Of a stretch of DNA of 54,260 nucleotides, positions 31,567 to 40,670 are shown piece by piece. Below the pieces are notes generated by a model that saw only the letters and a list, made by a program, of their open reading frames with translations, searched no databases and had not been told where the DNA came from. Numbering within the stretch: position 1 is the stretch's first letter; each line of letters starts with the position of its first letter. The stretch is taken from contig QZWS01000006.1 in NCBI GenBank assembly GCA_004114245.1, forward strand, positions 1 to 54,260, given 5' to 3'. The position numbers were made by a program, and so were the translations under genes. This stretch comes from Zoopage sp. CT-All. Its lineage: Eukaryota > Zoopagomycota > Zoopagomycetes > Zoopagales > Zoopagaceae.

Positions 31567-32292
31567 ATGACGCGAAGCACCCTTGCGCGGTTTTGGACGC
31601 ACGCTCTGCCGCATCTGCCTACGCGCACCATCCTGCTCGACGGCAAGCCGCTGCGGGCGCCCACCACCGCGCAGCCAGTTGTCTTTCCGTCGCTGCGGGT
31701 GTTGCTGGCCGCCGCTGGGGAGTGGGAGGCTGCCAGTGCCGCGTCGGGACTCGCGCAACACTCCCTTCCGCTTACTGCCGCCGTCATCCGCGCCCAGGCG
31801 CTCGCCGCGGATGATGCAGCACGGGAAAAGGTGCTACGCGAGGCAGTGGCGTATTTGCACAATGATAGCATGTGTCACCATGCCGCATTCCCCGAGAATC
31901 TGGTCCGCGAGCAGCAGCGACTGTTTGACCCGGTAATGCAGTGGGCGCAGCGGCGGTTCGGCATCGACGTGCACACCACCACGTCGCTACTTGGGCTGCG
32001 GCAGCCTCGTCCCACAGTCGACGCGCTCGCTGCAGTTCTACGACAAGATTTGTCCGAGTACCAGCTTGTAGCGTTTGACGACGCCACGCGCATCACAAAG
32101 TCGTTCCTGCTTGGCCTCGCGCTCGTGAATCGCGCAGTCACAACAGAGTGGGCATGCCGTGCGGCCATGGTGGAGACGGATGTGCAGACAGAGCAGTGGG
32201 GCGTCGTGGAGGACGGGCATGGTGTGGCGCGAGTCAGCATGCTGCATCATTTGGGCGCAGCAGCTCTCCTGGCCAGTGTGCCCAAGCAATGA
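31567..32292 (+). CDS. ATP12: Atp12, F1-ATPase alpha-subunit assembly chaperone
   Basis: 241 residues, intronless. Motifs: RFWTHALPHLPTRTILLDGK and PLRAPTTAQPVVFPS at the start, and HLPLTAAVIRAQAL-like and FPENLVREQQRLFDPVMQWA in the middle. The ending helices WACRAAMVETDVQTEQWG are typical. It is shorter than yeast Atp12 because little N-terminal targeting sequence is visible; mitochondrial import must rely on the short MTRSTLARFW stretch. Family knowledge: Atp12 binds free F1 alpha subunits and prevents aggregation. The stop lies 5 bp before the convergent SLT11 stop. Confidence 0.9.
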   Translation: MTRSTLARFWTHALPHLPTRTILLDGKPLRAPTTAQPVVFPSLRVLLAAAGEWEAASAASGLAQHSLPLTAAVIRAQALAADDAAREKVLREAVAYLHNDSMCHHAAFPENLVREQQRLFDPVMQWAQRRFGIDVHTTTSLLGLRQPRPTVDALAAVLRQDLSEYQLVAFDDATRITKSFLLGLALVNRAVTTEWACRAAMVETDVQTEQWGVVEDGHGVARVSMLHHLGAAALLASVPKQ

Positions 32293-32297
32293 TTTTA

Positions 32298-33206
32298 TTA
32301 TGTACTGCTCTTAGCTTTGGCCCACGTCACATTCAGTGCCTCGTCGCGAACACTCACCCCTTGGTCGCGGCACCGCTCCGCCGCCGCCTCTGCGTCTCGC
32401 CGCGATACAAACGTGATAAATCCACACCGCGCCTTCCGCGCCACCACCACCTTGTCCACCGTCACCGTGCGCGTGGTGAATGCATCCACGAGGTCGGATT
32501 CGCTGACATCGGCAGGCAGCGACATGGCAACGAGCGTGGCAACAGACATGTCGTCCGGTGGCGCGAGTCGCGCCCTCAATGCGGCATCTGACGCGTTGTC
32601 TCTGCCATCTTCCCGTTCCCCGGACACTTTCGCCACCACATCCAGCGTCTTGGTCCCGGGCATCTGGTGCTGATATGGACAAGCATCCCCGCGGCGACAC
32701 TCCCCCGAGACATACAGCGCGCAAATCTCGCGCTTCTTGCCCTTCGCATACGGCGCCTGCGCTGCCTTGCGCATCAACTCGCCTGCCGCCCGCTCCACTT
32801 TGCCCCTCACCACGCCCACATTCGTCTCGCCGCGCTCTACTGCATCCGCCACATTCTGCGCATAAAACTGCCGATTCACATCCCCCATGGGCGCCTCCGC
32901 TTCCAACGCCAGCGCCGTGTCTCGCACCTCCACCGTCACCCCGTAGCTCAGATCCAGCACGCACGCCTGGCACACATTTTTGGTGCGCGCGCACACCTGG
33001 CACACCTCGGTGCGGCGGTAGCGTTCCCCGTGGGCCGGCGACCATCGAAAGACGGTGAACGGGCGCTCGCAGATCTTGCAGGCGGCATCGTACGGTGCAC
33101 GGGTCATGCGCAGGTACGGACTGGGACCGAGGCAGCGCGTGCAGGTGATGGGGAACGCAGATTCTTCCCACTGCTGGTGCGTGGCATCCGTCTTGGTCAG
33201 GGACAT
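32298..33206 (-). CDS. SLT11: Pre-mRNA splicing factor Slt11/Ecm2 (RBM22/Cwc2-partner type)
   Basis: 302 residues, intronless. It has an N-terminal multi-Cys zinc region (ITCTRCLGPSPYLRM, CKICERPFTVFRW, EVCQVCARTKNVCQACVLDL), a CCCH zinc finger (CALYVSGECRRGDACPYQH), and a C-terminal RRM (ATLVAMSLPADVSESDLVDA; ARCGFITFVSRRDAEAAAE). Family knowledge: Slt11/RBM22 sits in the active spliceosome near the U6 ISL and the catalytic centre. It has the domain order of RBM22 but lacks the long Pro-rich tail. The stop is 5 bp from ATP12. Confidence 0.92.
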   Translation of the reverse strand: MSLTKTDATHQQWEESAFPITCTRCLGPSPYLRMTRAPYDAACKICERPFTVFRWSPAHGERYRRTEVCQVCARTKNVCQACVLDLSYGVTVEVRDTALALEAEAPMGDVNRQFYAQNVADAVERGETNVGVVRGKVERAAGELMRKAAQAPYAKGKKREICALYVSGECRRGDACPYQHQMPGTKTLDVVAKVSGEREDGRDNASDAALRARLAPPDDMSVATLVAMSLPADVSESDLVDAFTTRTVTVDKVVVARKARCGFITFVSRRDAEAAAERCRDQGVSVRDEALNVTWAKAKSST

Positions 33207-33446
33207 GACAAGGATGCTGACTAAGCGCAGGCAGTCACGCCGCCAAGACCTATTTGAATGCTGCGCGGATTGAGATCAATCCTCAGGATGATCCGCGGCA
33301 ATCTCCTTTCCAGTTTTTGTTTCATGCCCCTCTGTCCGCTATGAGAAGGTTACGCAGAGTGCTGGAAGGCGAGGAGGCTGACGAATAAAATCGGCTCGCG
33401 CTTCGCAACACGTGCAGTCGCATGTTTGACAAGAAAAGGCGGTACA
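33207..33446. other. Intergenic region between SLT11 and ENP2
   Basis: About 240 bp that would hold the SLT11 promoter and the ENP2 terminator on the minus strand. I see no gene, repeat or RNA feature in it. Confidence 0.5.
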
Positions 33447-35540
33447 TTATCTCCGGTCGCCGCCTCTGCCCCTACCCCCGCCCCTGCCCCTGCCACCGCC
33501 TCTGCTACCGCCCCTGCCTCTGCCGCCCCTGTCTCCGCCGCCCCTGCCTCGGCCGGGTCCTCCTCTGGAACTACCCCGGGACCTCATTGCGCGGCTTCCG
33601 CCACCGCGACGTGTTGGCTCTCCTCGCGGCGCGTCACCACTATTCTGCTGTGCCAAACGCGCTCCAAATGACGACATGGCCGTCCTGGCTCCACTGCCCG
33701 ATTCTTCGTACATCCGCAGTTTGCCACCACGACCACGGCCGCCCGCTGCAGGCTGTGCCCCGCGTCGCTCCCACGTGTCCTTGGGCTTGCGTCGCTTGCC
33801 ATCCTCCGCGCGTTGATGGCTGCTCGTGCGTCCAAGCAAGTCGTTGTCACTATCTGTGGTTGGTGCCTCACTTCCGCTCTCCACGCCCTGATCCGCATTG
33901 TCCGTCTCCTCGTCCGATTCGATGACACGATAGCTGGGTCGCGGGCCGGATGCCATGACCGAGTGGTCGCCACCCTCGCCCTCCGCCGCCTCAAATTCTG
34001 GATCCTCAAACATATCTTTAAACCGTTCATCCTCCAGCACCTGAGCGCCGCCCTTCCGCGCCTTGCCCTTACTGTCCTGCAGAATCCGCATGGCAAGGTC
34101 CTTGTTGATTTTGGGCAGGGCCTTGTGCGCCCGGATTCGACTCTCGCGCTCCTTGTCCAACTTGGCCTCCACCTGGCGGCTGCGATATGTCTCGTAGGCA
34201 AACGGGTCTGCAACCACCCGCGCGCGCTGATACAGCCGCAGATCGATGAAGAATCCATGCATGTATGGCCGCAGCAAGTTGGTGCCGACCAGGTGATCCA
34301 GACCCAACGAGTCGAGTTCCTTGCGCGTGACAAACTTGTACTCGCCATACACCGCATCACGCGCGCCCGTCTCTGCGCCCACCACCTCAGCCTCATCCAT
34401 TTCTTCGGTGAGATTGTCGAGGAACGAACACCATCGTGGCGCAGGGCCAAGACCCGGGACGTAGTACACCTGCACGTCTGACATCTCGCACGCAAGCATG
34501 ATGAGGCCGGAATTGGGCACATGGAGCATTGAATTGATGGACGCCGGTGGCTCGATGGTCGTGTAGTGCCGCGATTGTCGCACATCCCAGATCTTGCATG
34601 CGTTGGAGTCGACGCTTGCAAGGCGCCACGACGCCGCAGAGTCAACAAGTCCCATTGTATCGTCTTGAGCGTGCTCCATCCACACCAGATCCTTGATTGC
34701 GGTGCCGTACTCGTGACGGTAGCTGGACCACGGTGCGCGGTGGTCGCGCAAATCCCACACCGCAACTTGTCCTGTTGCACTGCCCACGGCGAGATTGAGT
34801 CCGTCCTGGGCACATTCGAGCGCGGTGCATGCTGACACCGAATCTGGGTCGTCTGCCATGGTGAATGGACGTGTGAGGATGCCGATGGGGGCTCGTGCGC
34901 GTGGATCAAAGAACTCAACCGTGCCCGCATCTGTGCCCGCACATACAAGGCCGTGGGCCGGGTTCACGGCAATTTTGTTCACCCCGCGTCCTTCCCCGGA
35001 ACCATGCGTGGCCATGGAGGTGGGAAGGGGCGCGAGGAAACGGCCCTGGGACAGTGACAAGCGATAGATCTCGGTCGCCGATGCACCGACATACAGCTCA
35101 CATAGCGCCGGGTGGTATGCAAGCGAGCGCCCGACACGAGGCACTCGAGTCCTGTAGTGAATTCCTCCCTGGGCGTGAAACTCGACGCTGCGGTCGGCCT
35201 GCAGCAGCACCGATTTCGTCCAATCATCGCCCAGCAGGCAAAAATCAACCGTCTCCGAGTCTGTGTGACGCTCAAACTTGAGCGCCAAATCCCTCAGGCC
35301 CCACACTCGCATCTGCGGCTTATACACCCCGACGCCTACTATGTGCTCACCGGTGGGGGTGGCGCGCAGACGGAGAGGGGCGGTGGGGAAAGCGAGATCC
35401 TGGATCAGCTCGATGCGCGACGCCCACGACGCGTCCTTCTTGAGCACACGCTTGCGACGCCGCTCAAGCCAGTCCGGGAGACCCGAGTGCTCGTTGGTGA
35501 CATGGTAGGCGCGCACGCCCGCGACAGTGGTATGGCGCAT
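33447..35540 (-). CDS. ENP2: Nucleolar ribosome biogenesis factor Enp2/NOL10
   Basis: 697 residues, intronless. The N-terminal ~330 residues form a WD40-type propeller (VHAYHV-like start, LPDWLERRRKRVLKKD, VLLQADRSVEFHAQGG, GLVCAGTDAGTVEFFDPR). The family signature follows: LYQRARVVADPFAYETYRSR, then KLDKERESRIRA and the NUC153-like segment DERFKDMFEDPEFE. The C-terminus is a long Gly/Arg domain with many RGG units (RGSSRGGPGRGRGGGDRGGR). Family knowledge: Enp2 acts with Bfr2 in 40S processome steps. The RGG tail encoded at 33447-33640 is repetitive at the DNA level too. Confidence 0.93.
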   Translation of the reverse strand: MRHTTVAGVRAYHVTNEHSGLPDWLERRRKRVLKKDASWASRIELIQDLAFPTAPLRLRATPTGEHIVGVGVYKPQMRVWGLRDLALKFERHTDSETVDFCLLGDDWTKSVLLQADRSVEFHAQGGIHYRTRVPRVGRSLAYHPALCELYVGASATEIYRLSLSQGRFLAPLPTSMATHGSGEGRGVNKIAVNPAHGLVCAGTDAGTVEFFDPRARAPIGILTRPFTMADDPDSVSACTALECAQDGLNLAVGSATGQVAVWDLRDHRAPWSSYRHEYGTAIKDLVWMEHAQDDTMGLVDSAASWRLASVDSNACKIWDVRQSRHYTTIEPPASINSMLHVPNSGLIMLACEMSDVQVYYVPGLGPAPRWCSFLDNLTEEMDEAEVVGAETGARDAVYGEYKFVTRKELDSLGLDHLVGTNLLRPYMHGFFIDLRLYQRARVVADPFAYETYRSRQVEAKLDKERESRIRAHKALPKINKDLAMRILQDSKGKARKGGAQVLEDERFKDMFEDPEFEAAEGEGGDHSVMASGPRPSYRVIESDEETDNADQGVESGSEAPTTDSDNDLLGRTSSHQRAEDGKRRKPKDTWERRGAQPAAGGRGRGGKLRMYEESGSGARTAMSSFGARLAQQNSGDAPRGEPTRRGGGSRAMRSRGSSRGGPGRGRGGGDRGGRGRGGSRGGGRGRGGGRGRGGDRR

Positions 35541-35619
35541 GGCAGTGTTTTTTGTTTTCGGAACCTGCAGTCACGGTGCACAAGACACATTTGCAACTGA
35601 GAGCGGAGCCCCGCCCTCG

Positions 35620-35955
35620 ATGCTGCTAGGATTCAACCGCATAACGCTCATTGGCAGCCTCGCTTCCATCCCAAAGCCCACCTTGGCCGCCACCTTCTCG
35701 TTCCTCGACTTCCACCTCTTCACGCCTCGCACCCGCATGGACCCACACACCTCCCTCCGGCACGTTGTCAAAGACAAGCACATCATACGAGTGCGCGATC
35801 AACAACGTGCGCAATGGCTTCTCCCTCGAATCGGGCCCGGTGCCTGGCTGATGGTCGAAGGGACGGTGCGTCGGGAGCGGGGCGAGGTCTGCGTGCTTCC
35901 CACCAGCATCAGGATTCTGCGGCGCGAGTCAAGTGATGGCGAGGAAGAGGAGTGA
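35620..35955 (+). CDS. Single-stranded DNA-binding protein, SSB/Rim1-like OB fold
   Basis: 111 residues from the ATG at 35620 (MLLGFNRITLIGSLASIPKP), which matches the start of SSB proteins (N-R-x-x-L-I-G-x-L). Later parts fit an OB fold: KDKHIIRVRDQQRAQWLLP, GAWLMVEGTVRRERGE, CVLPTSIRILRR, then an acidic tail. Family knowledge: Rim1-type SSB coats mitochondrial DNA during replication. The usual targeting peptide is absent at this start; the in-frame ATG at 35539 (MAVFFVFGTC) would add 27 residues and would overlap the ENP2 start codon. The SSB call is moderate because the aromatic pattern is not fully clear. Confidence 0.6.
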   Translation: MLLGFNRITLIGSLASIPKPTLAATFSFLDFHLFTPRTRMDPHTSLRHVVKDKHIIRVRDQQRAQWLLPRIGPGAWLMVEGTVRRERGEVCVLPTSIRILRRESSDGEEEE

Positions 35956-36080
35956 GCGGGGAGCGGGGGAACGGTGAGCTGCGAGCGGCTCCTCCTGAAT
36001 GAGCATTAGACACTCGTGTACTGTTTTGTGAATTGTACATCTCCGTGGATCAGCATTCTTCCGCTTCACACCACTCCGTG

Positions 36081-38647
36081 ATGCGTAAGCGCTTCGAAAA
36101 ACCATTTCCCGCGTCCGACCTCCCGCCGCTATGGGCGCCCTCGATGTCGGTCATTGCAACCAGCACCCTTGCGCCGAAATCGTCTGCGCCCGAAGTGCAC
36201 GCGTACCGCGTTACGGCCGTCGATCTGCACCGTCTCTGGAGTTATAAAGGCCCAAAGGATGCCGGAAGTGGCGTGCAGATGGCGTGGAAGCCGGACGGAA
36301 GCATGCTTGCGGTGGTGTTTTCAAATGGTACCGTCATCCTGCTTGGTGCCGGCGACGGCGTTGTTGTTCACTCCTGGGACGCGTTCGCATTCCCTGTTGA
36401 CTCCCACAGCCCCCGCGGGCCCGGTGACAGGCCCGCATCCATCTCATGGCAGGAGTATAGTCTGCCGTCATCATCCAATAGCTCGCCGGTGGATCGCTTG
36501 CCGGCACTGCAGCCATTGCCGAAAATGCAGGATTCGGCATCCATGTTTGGCGCCGGCGCCAGGAGATCTGTGACACCGTCAGCATCGCTGTCCCGTGCTG
36601 CATCAGCGCCTGCCAGCGGAGACAGTAGCCATGCGTCGGCTCAGAGGCTAGCGATGCTGGTCAAATCAGACACCATTCATGTTTTGGTTGTGGGCACTAA
36701 GCGAGGCTGCATTCGATTAAGCCTTCACGGTGTTTTCCCACTGCCGCCGACCCAACTGCCTGGATTTCCTCAAGATGGGGAGTTGCTCGATGTCTGTCTC
36801 TCGCACGACCTGCGCCGCTTCGTCTGCCTCATTGTGCATTCCGCATCGGACAATGCGTCTGACAGGGTGATATCGCTTCTCACTGCCCACTGCAGCCTTG
36901 GAAAGTTCACCAGGGGAGGCACGCTGGTCTCTCCTAGCTCTGCGACCACCCCCGGCCTGCTCGATTTCATTGCCCATCGTGCACTCACTCTCACAGCGCT
37001 CCTATCATACGCCGCCTCTGCTGCAAAGCAGTTCGCTTCTCGCCGTCTCGAGATCACCAAGAACATCGCCAGGAAACTGGATCGCCTTCGTGAGGTGCTT
37101 CATGACCATGGCGTCGGTCTCAATACCGATGGCCCTGTCGTCCCCGAAACCGACGAAGATCTGAACGGCGAGTCGAAGAAGGTGACCGAGGTGGTGACGG
37201 CTGCAGCGCTGATAAGACTCATCGCCTGTGGTCTGGCCAAGGAAGCAATGGACGATGCCACTGATGCTTCGCCGGACTATGTGGGAATCACCGCCGCATT
37301 TGAGCAGTTCCTTGGACAAGATATGACCACGCGGAGTGTCAAGCAGTGGTTGCAGTCCCTGGACGGTGTTTACGAAGATATCCGCAGTTTGGTTGCTGTG
37401 TGTCTGGTGCCAGTCATGGATCAGATCTGTGTTGTCTTGGAGGACCTGCTCGCCACCAGTAGATGGTACCGAGCATCGTGATCTAGCTATCATAATGATT
37501 GTGTAGGAACTTTGGCGGCCGTGATCCTGGACGACTAAGCGACAAGGATGTCTCGTACATGCTCGATATTGCCTCGAGAGTGTTTAGTGATCTCATTCAG
37601 AGCTCTGACAGTTTTACGAACGAGCGTAAGCAGATAGAGTCGTTCTCCTGCTGGCTGCTGTACTGTGCGTCATGCTGTTTCGTCAGAGCTGCAATGCTAA
37701 TGCTGTTGAAGGGAACACGCAGCTGCATGCGCAACCGGAGCTCATCCTTTCCAATCCACCGCCGGATTTCGATATGGAGGCGCTCGTCGGGTTTGTTCAG
37801 TTCGCGTATCCCTCCATCAGCCAGCGAGACTCTGCAGAAACAGGAAAGGTCACGGAGATTGCTGTGCTGGAATCGTCGATTGCCGGGCTCCAAGCGTTCA
37901 GCTCCAGCGTATTTGCAGATGTGTCGGCTGGATTTGTTGCGGATGATGCTCTACTGGCAGAGGAAGGTCTACCTCGGCAATATGAAGTTTGTCGACTTCG
38001 GAAAAGCGCAGACATACCTCGTTTCTCCACCTATAAGGTAGTGCGCTTTCCCGTTGTCTAGGCGTTGACATAATTCATGGCTCAGAATATTTCAAAAATC
38101 GCATTCGCCATTTGCAACGGCGGCCAAAGTAAGTTTAAATGCACTGCAAGGGCAGAGGTACTTATCCGTATGCTTGATAGTTGCTTCAGTCGAAATTGCA
38201 ATCGACGGAACAGGCTGTGAAAACCCCACCTGTGTTTTGCTCGTCAACAGCGGGCTCTTTGCTACCTCACTTTCCGTCTACAACCAATCAGCAGCGGCGA
38301 TTGCCTTCGATGGCGTTGGTGGGCAATCAACCCGCAGGCTACATGGCTAATCATGTTAGAGTACATTTTGGGAAATGTACGCACTGACGGCACAGTGCCA
38401 TCTGACGCAAGACCAGCGCTTGACATCGAAGGAGTATTCTACTCCTGCTTCGTCGCACGGTGCTCATTCCATCTAGGATGTGGCGCTATCTACCTCGACG
38501 CACTTTGAGCTGGACAGCGAATGTCAGCTGGGTCCCAAGATGGGGGGTGAGCAGTCTCTGTTGTCGGCCAGTTGGGACGCCTCGAGCACTCAGCTTCTGG
38601 CCGTGATTCGCGATCGCCGAATAGCAATATACTCCCAAGACGCATAA
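36081..38647 (+). CDS. APC4: Anaphase-promoting complex subunit 4 (several introns)
   Basis: From the ATG at 36081 (MRKRFEKPF). The N-terminal propeller opens with VDLHRLWSYKG and QMAWKPDGSMLAVVFSNGTV. The middle helical domain has FEQFLGQDMTTRSVKQWLQS followed by a long segment. The first exon runs to about 37464. Introns follow at about 37465-37505 (GTACCG...GTGTAG), 37670-37715, 38038-38083 and 38130-38180, each restoring the frame. The last exon ends IAIYSQDA at 38645-38647. Family knowledge: Apc4 is a platform subunit of the APC/C. Some exon borders near 38000 and 38340-38460 are uncertain. Confidence 0.82.
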
Positions 38648-38726
38648 CACAACAGGCAAGTAAAGGAGTGTAAAAATATCAGTCATGTTTGCAGCAGAGT
38701 CGATACCATGCACCGGGAGCAATCGG

Positions 38727-39599
38727 CTAAAACACATCATCCTCGTAGCCATTATCCTGCTGCTGGTAGGGATCGCCGCCGCCGTCCTCGGGCACATCGA
38801 AACCCTCTTCGGTGTTGTAAAGGATTTGCTGCACCTGGCCCAAGACGTCGACGATGCCTGGATTTTCCGGCTGGCCCTCGGCCACCAACTGCGCCTCATT
38901 GTCCAGCAACTGCTGCACCATTACCTCAATGTCACGCAGCTTCTGGAAGTAGAAATCGCGCTCCTTCTCCAGCCCATCGACAGTAACGCGCATCTCCGCC
39001 ATCTGGCGCGTGAGATCCTGCACCATGGCGCTTGACTGCCCGGGGGAGTTGTTGCGATTGCCCTGGGCAGAGAGACGCCCGGTGGGGCCGCCGGTGGGGC
39101 GCCCAGCCGATGGCGCACGCCGTGCAGGGCCGGCCGCGGTGACACCGATTGCCATTGCCGTGCGCGCGGGACCACGGTGGGCCATGCCGGTGCTGGCACC
39201 ACTCCCGCTCGACTGATGGCCGGAGGCGGGGCCGACGGCGGCGCCTCCACGCCGACCAACGGCGTCGTATGTCCCGCCTGGGAAATACGAGTCCCAATAC
39301 CGCTTAAGCCACTGCGTAAACTCAATGTTATCCTGCATCTTGCACTTGACAAGCTTTGTCACTGGAATTGATTTATCGACCTTGTGCTTGTCGAAGGAAG
39401 TCTGCAACACCTTGAAGTTGGCGACGTACTCGTACTCCATCTTTGCGTTGAACTTGACGCGCGACAGCGGCACGTCCATGAAGATCGAGTCCATGACCTG
39501 GCAGAAATGGGCGCCATTGCCGAGCGACTCGATCTTGGTGACATTAGTTTGCAGGAGATCGTTGAGCCAAGCAAGGAGCTCGATGCGTGATTCGCCCAT
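38727..39599 (-). CDS. BIM1: EB1-family microtubule plus-end protein (Mal3/Bim1)
   Basis: 290 residues, intronless. The N-terminal calponin-homology domain shows ELLAWLNDLLQTNVTKIESL, GAHFCQVMDSIF, FNAKMEYEYVANFKVLQTSF and LVKCKMQDNIEFTQWLKRYW. A Gly/Ser/Ala/Pro linker follows. The C-terminal EB1 homology region is a coiled coil (LEKERDFYFQKLRDIEVMVQ). The end DDVF mimics the family's EEY/F tail that binds CAP-Gly proteins. Family knowledge: EB1 tracks growing microtubule ends and recruits partners through SxIP motifs. Confidence 0.95.
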   Translation of the reverse strand: MGESRIELLAWLNDLLQTNVTKIESLGNGAHFCQVMDSIFMDVPLSRVKFNAKMEYEYVANFKVLQTSFDKHKVDKSIPVTKLVKCKMQDNIEFTQWLKRYWDSYFPGGTYDAVGRRGGAAVGPASGHQSSGSGASTGMAHRGPARTAMAIGVTAAGPARRAPSAGRPTGGPTGRLSAQGNRNNSPGQSSAMVQDLTRQMAEMRVTVDGLEKERDFYFQKLRDIEVMVQQLLDNEAQLVAEGQPENPGIVDVLGQVQQILYNTEEGFDVPEDGGGDPYQQQDNGYEDDVF

Positions 39600-40204
39600 G
39601 GTGGGAGCGACGGCTGTGACGGGGCGGGGAGCACGGGCAGCGGGTTCCGACGGATGTAGAACGTCTCTTCACGCGCTTGCTGCAAGCAACGATGTAAATT
39701 AGCGGTGGCGGCGGGGAAGGAGGCACGACGCACCGATGGGTGCCAGTCGGCGGAGCCAGATTGGTGAATGGCAGAAAAGCGGATGGCCGTCGTTCGCAAA
39801 CACCGCGGGCTTGCCACGGCAGCATTCTCGGCACCCCTCCCGCACACGGCAGCGACACGTGGGCGAGTGGATGAAAGCGGCGGAAGTGGAGTGGACAGCC
39901 GGCCTGTTCCTAGTCGGCTCGCCAGGGGGGTTTGGGTTGGCCGAATTGGGTTAGCCCAATTGGATTACTGGCAGTATACTATGGATCTCAGTTGGATTAC
40001 CAAAGACACGGTTGCCAAAAGAACGCAACCTGTTAGCATCAGCAGTGTGCAGTCACGTGGCAAGGAGCGGCGTCTTTGAGTCGGCTGCATCGGTTGGTCA
40101 GGATTGGCAGTGCTGTGGCGTTGTGGCTGTGCTCCTGACCACGTGGTTCGGCTCGAATACGCCATTCCTCATCCACCATATACTGCACACCTTCTCTCCG
40201 CACC
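39600..40204. promoter_or_regulatory. Divergent promoter region of BIM1 and a secreted protein gene
   Basis: 600 bp between two divergent starts. It shows a short palindrome, CCGAATTGGGTTAGCCCAAT, at about 39939-39958. TTGGATTAC occurs twice (about 39960 and 39993). I see no convincing open frame and no repeat family shared with the AT-rich islands. Confidence 0.35.
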
Positions 40205-40549
40205 ATGCTTTCTTTCTCACCCCGCGCCATCTTTTTTTCTTCGGCCGCCGCCCTCTTCCTTGCTGGACCGGCCACCGTCCTTGTCGTTGCTGCGCCCATC
40301 TGGGGCTCGTCGTGGGACGCCGACCACTCCCCGCACCGCCATCCCGCGCCGTCCATGGCTATCACTGCGTCCGTCGTTACACGCTCGACCGTTCAGGCGC
40401 CACAGCAGTCGGTGATGGCGTCGACATGGTTCAGCATGCCCGCGGTTGTCGACCAACCCGACCAAGATGCAGTCTGGTCGCCGCGTCGTCGTCGCGGTGA
40501 TATGCGTCAGGAGGCTGCTTGGAGCGGGTGGGAGTCGGACGATGATTGA
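40205..40549 (+). CDS. Small secreted Trp-containing protein, unknown (family member 1)
   Basis: 114 residues. It has a signal-like N-terminus (MLSFSPRAIFFSSAAALFLA, continuing GPATVLVVAAP). The short mature part has IWGSSWDAD, STWFSMPAVV and AAWSGWESDDD. The Trp-rich style and the W-[WF]-S-M-P element recur in the neighbouring genes at 42453-42764 and 48419-48625, suggesting a small family. The gene lies 120 bp upstream of the Nudix gene, on the same strand. No known domain. Confidence 0.55.
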   Translation: MLSFSPRAIFFSSAAALFLAGPATVLVVAAPIWGSSWDADHSPHRHPAPSMAITASVVTRSTVQAPQQSVMASTWFSMPAVVDQPDQDAVWSPRRRRGDMRQEAAWSGWESDDD

Positions 40550-40670
40550 GGCGATGGGCGATGCTATTGCTTGCGGCCGTCATGCATCTCAACTTGCTTT
40601 CTCATGGACCTGCACACATCGCCACGCCGGCATCATCCCGCCGCCTTCTTTACCGGCAGCAACCTCAATC

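Noticed and set aside
39736..40079. Short plus-strand frames upstream of the first Trp-rich gene
   Set aside because: They lie in the BIM1 promoter region, lack domains and have no signal peptide.
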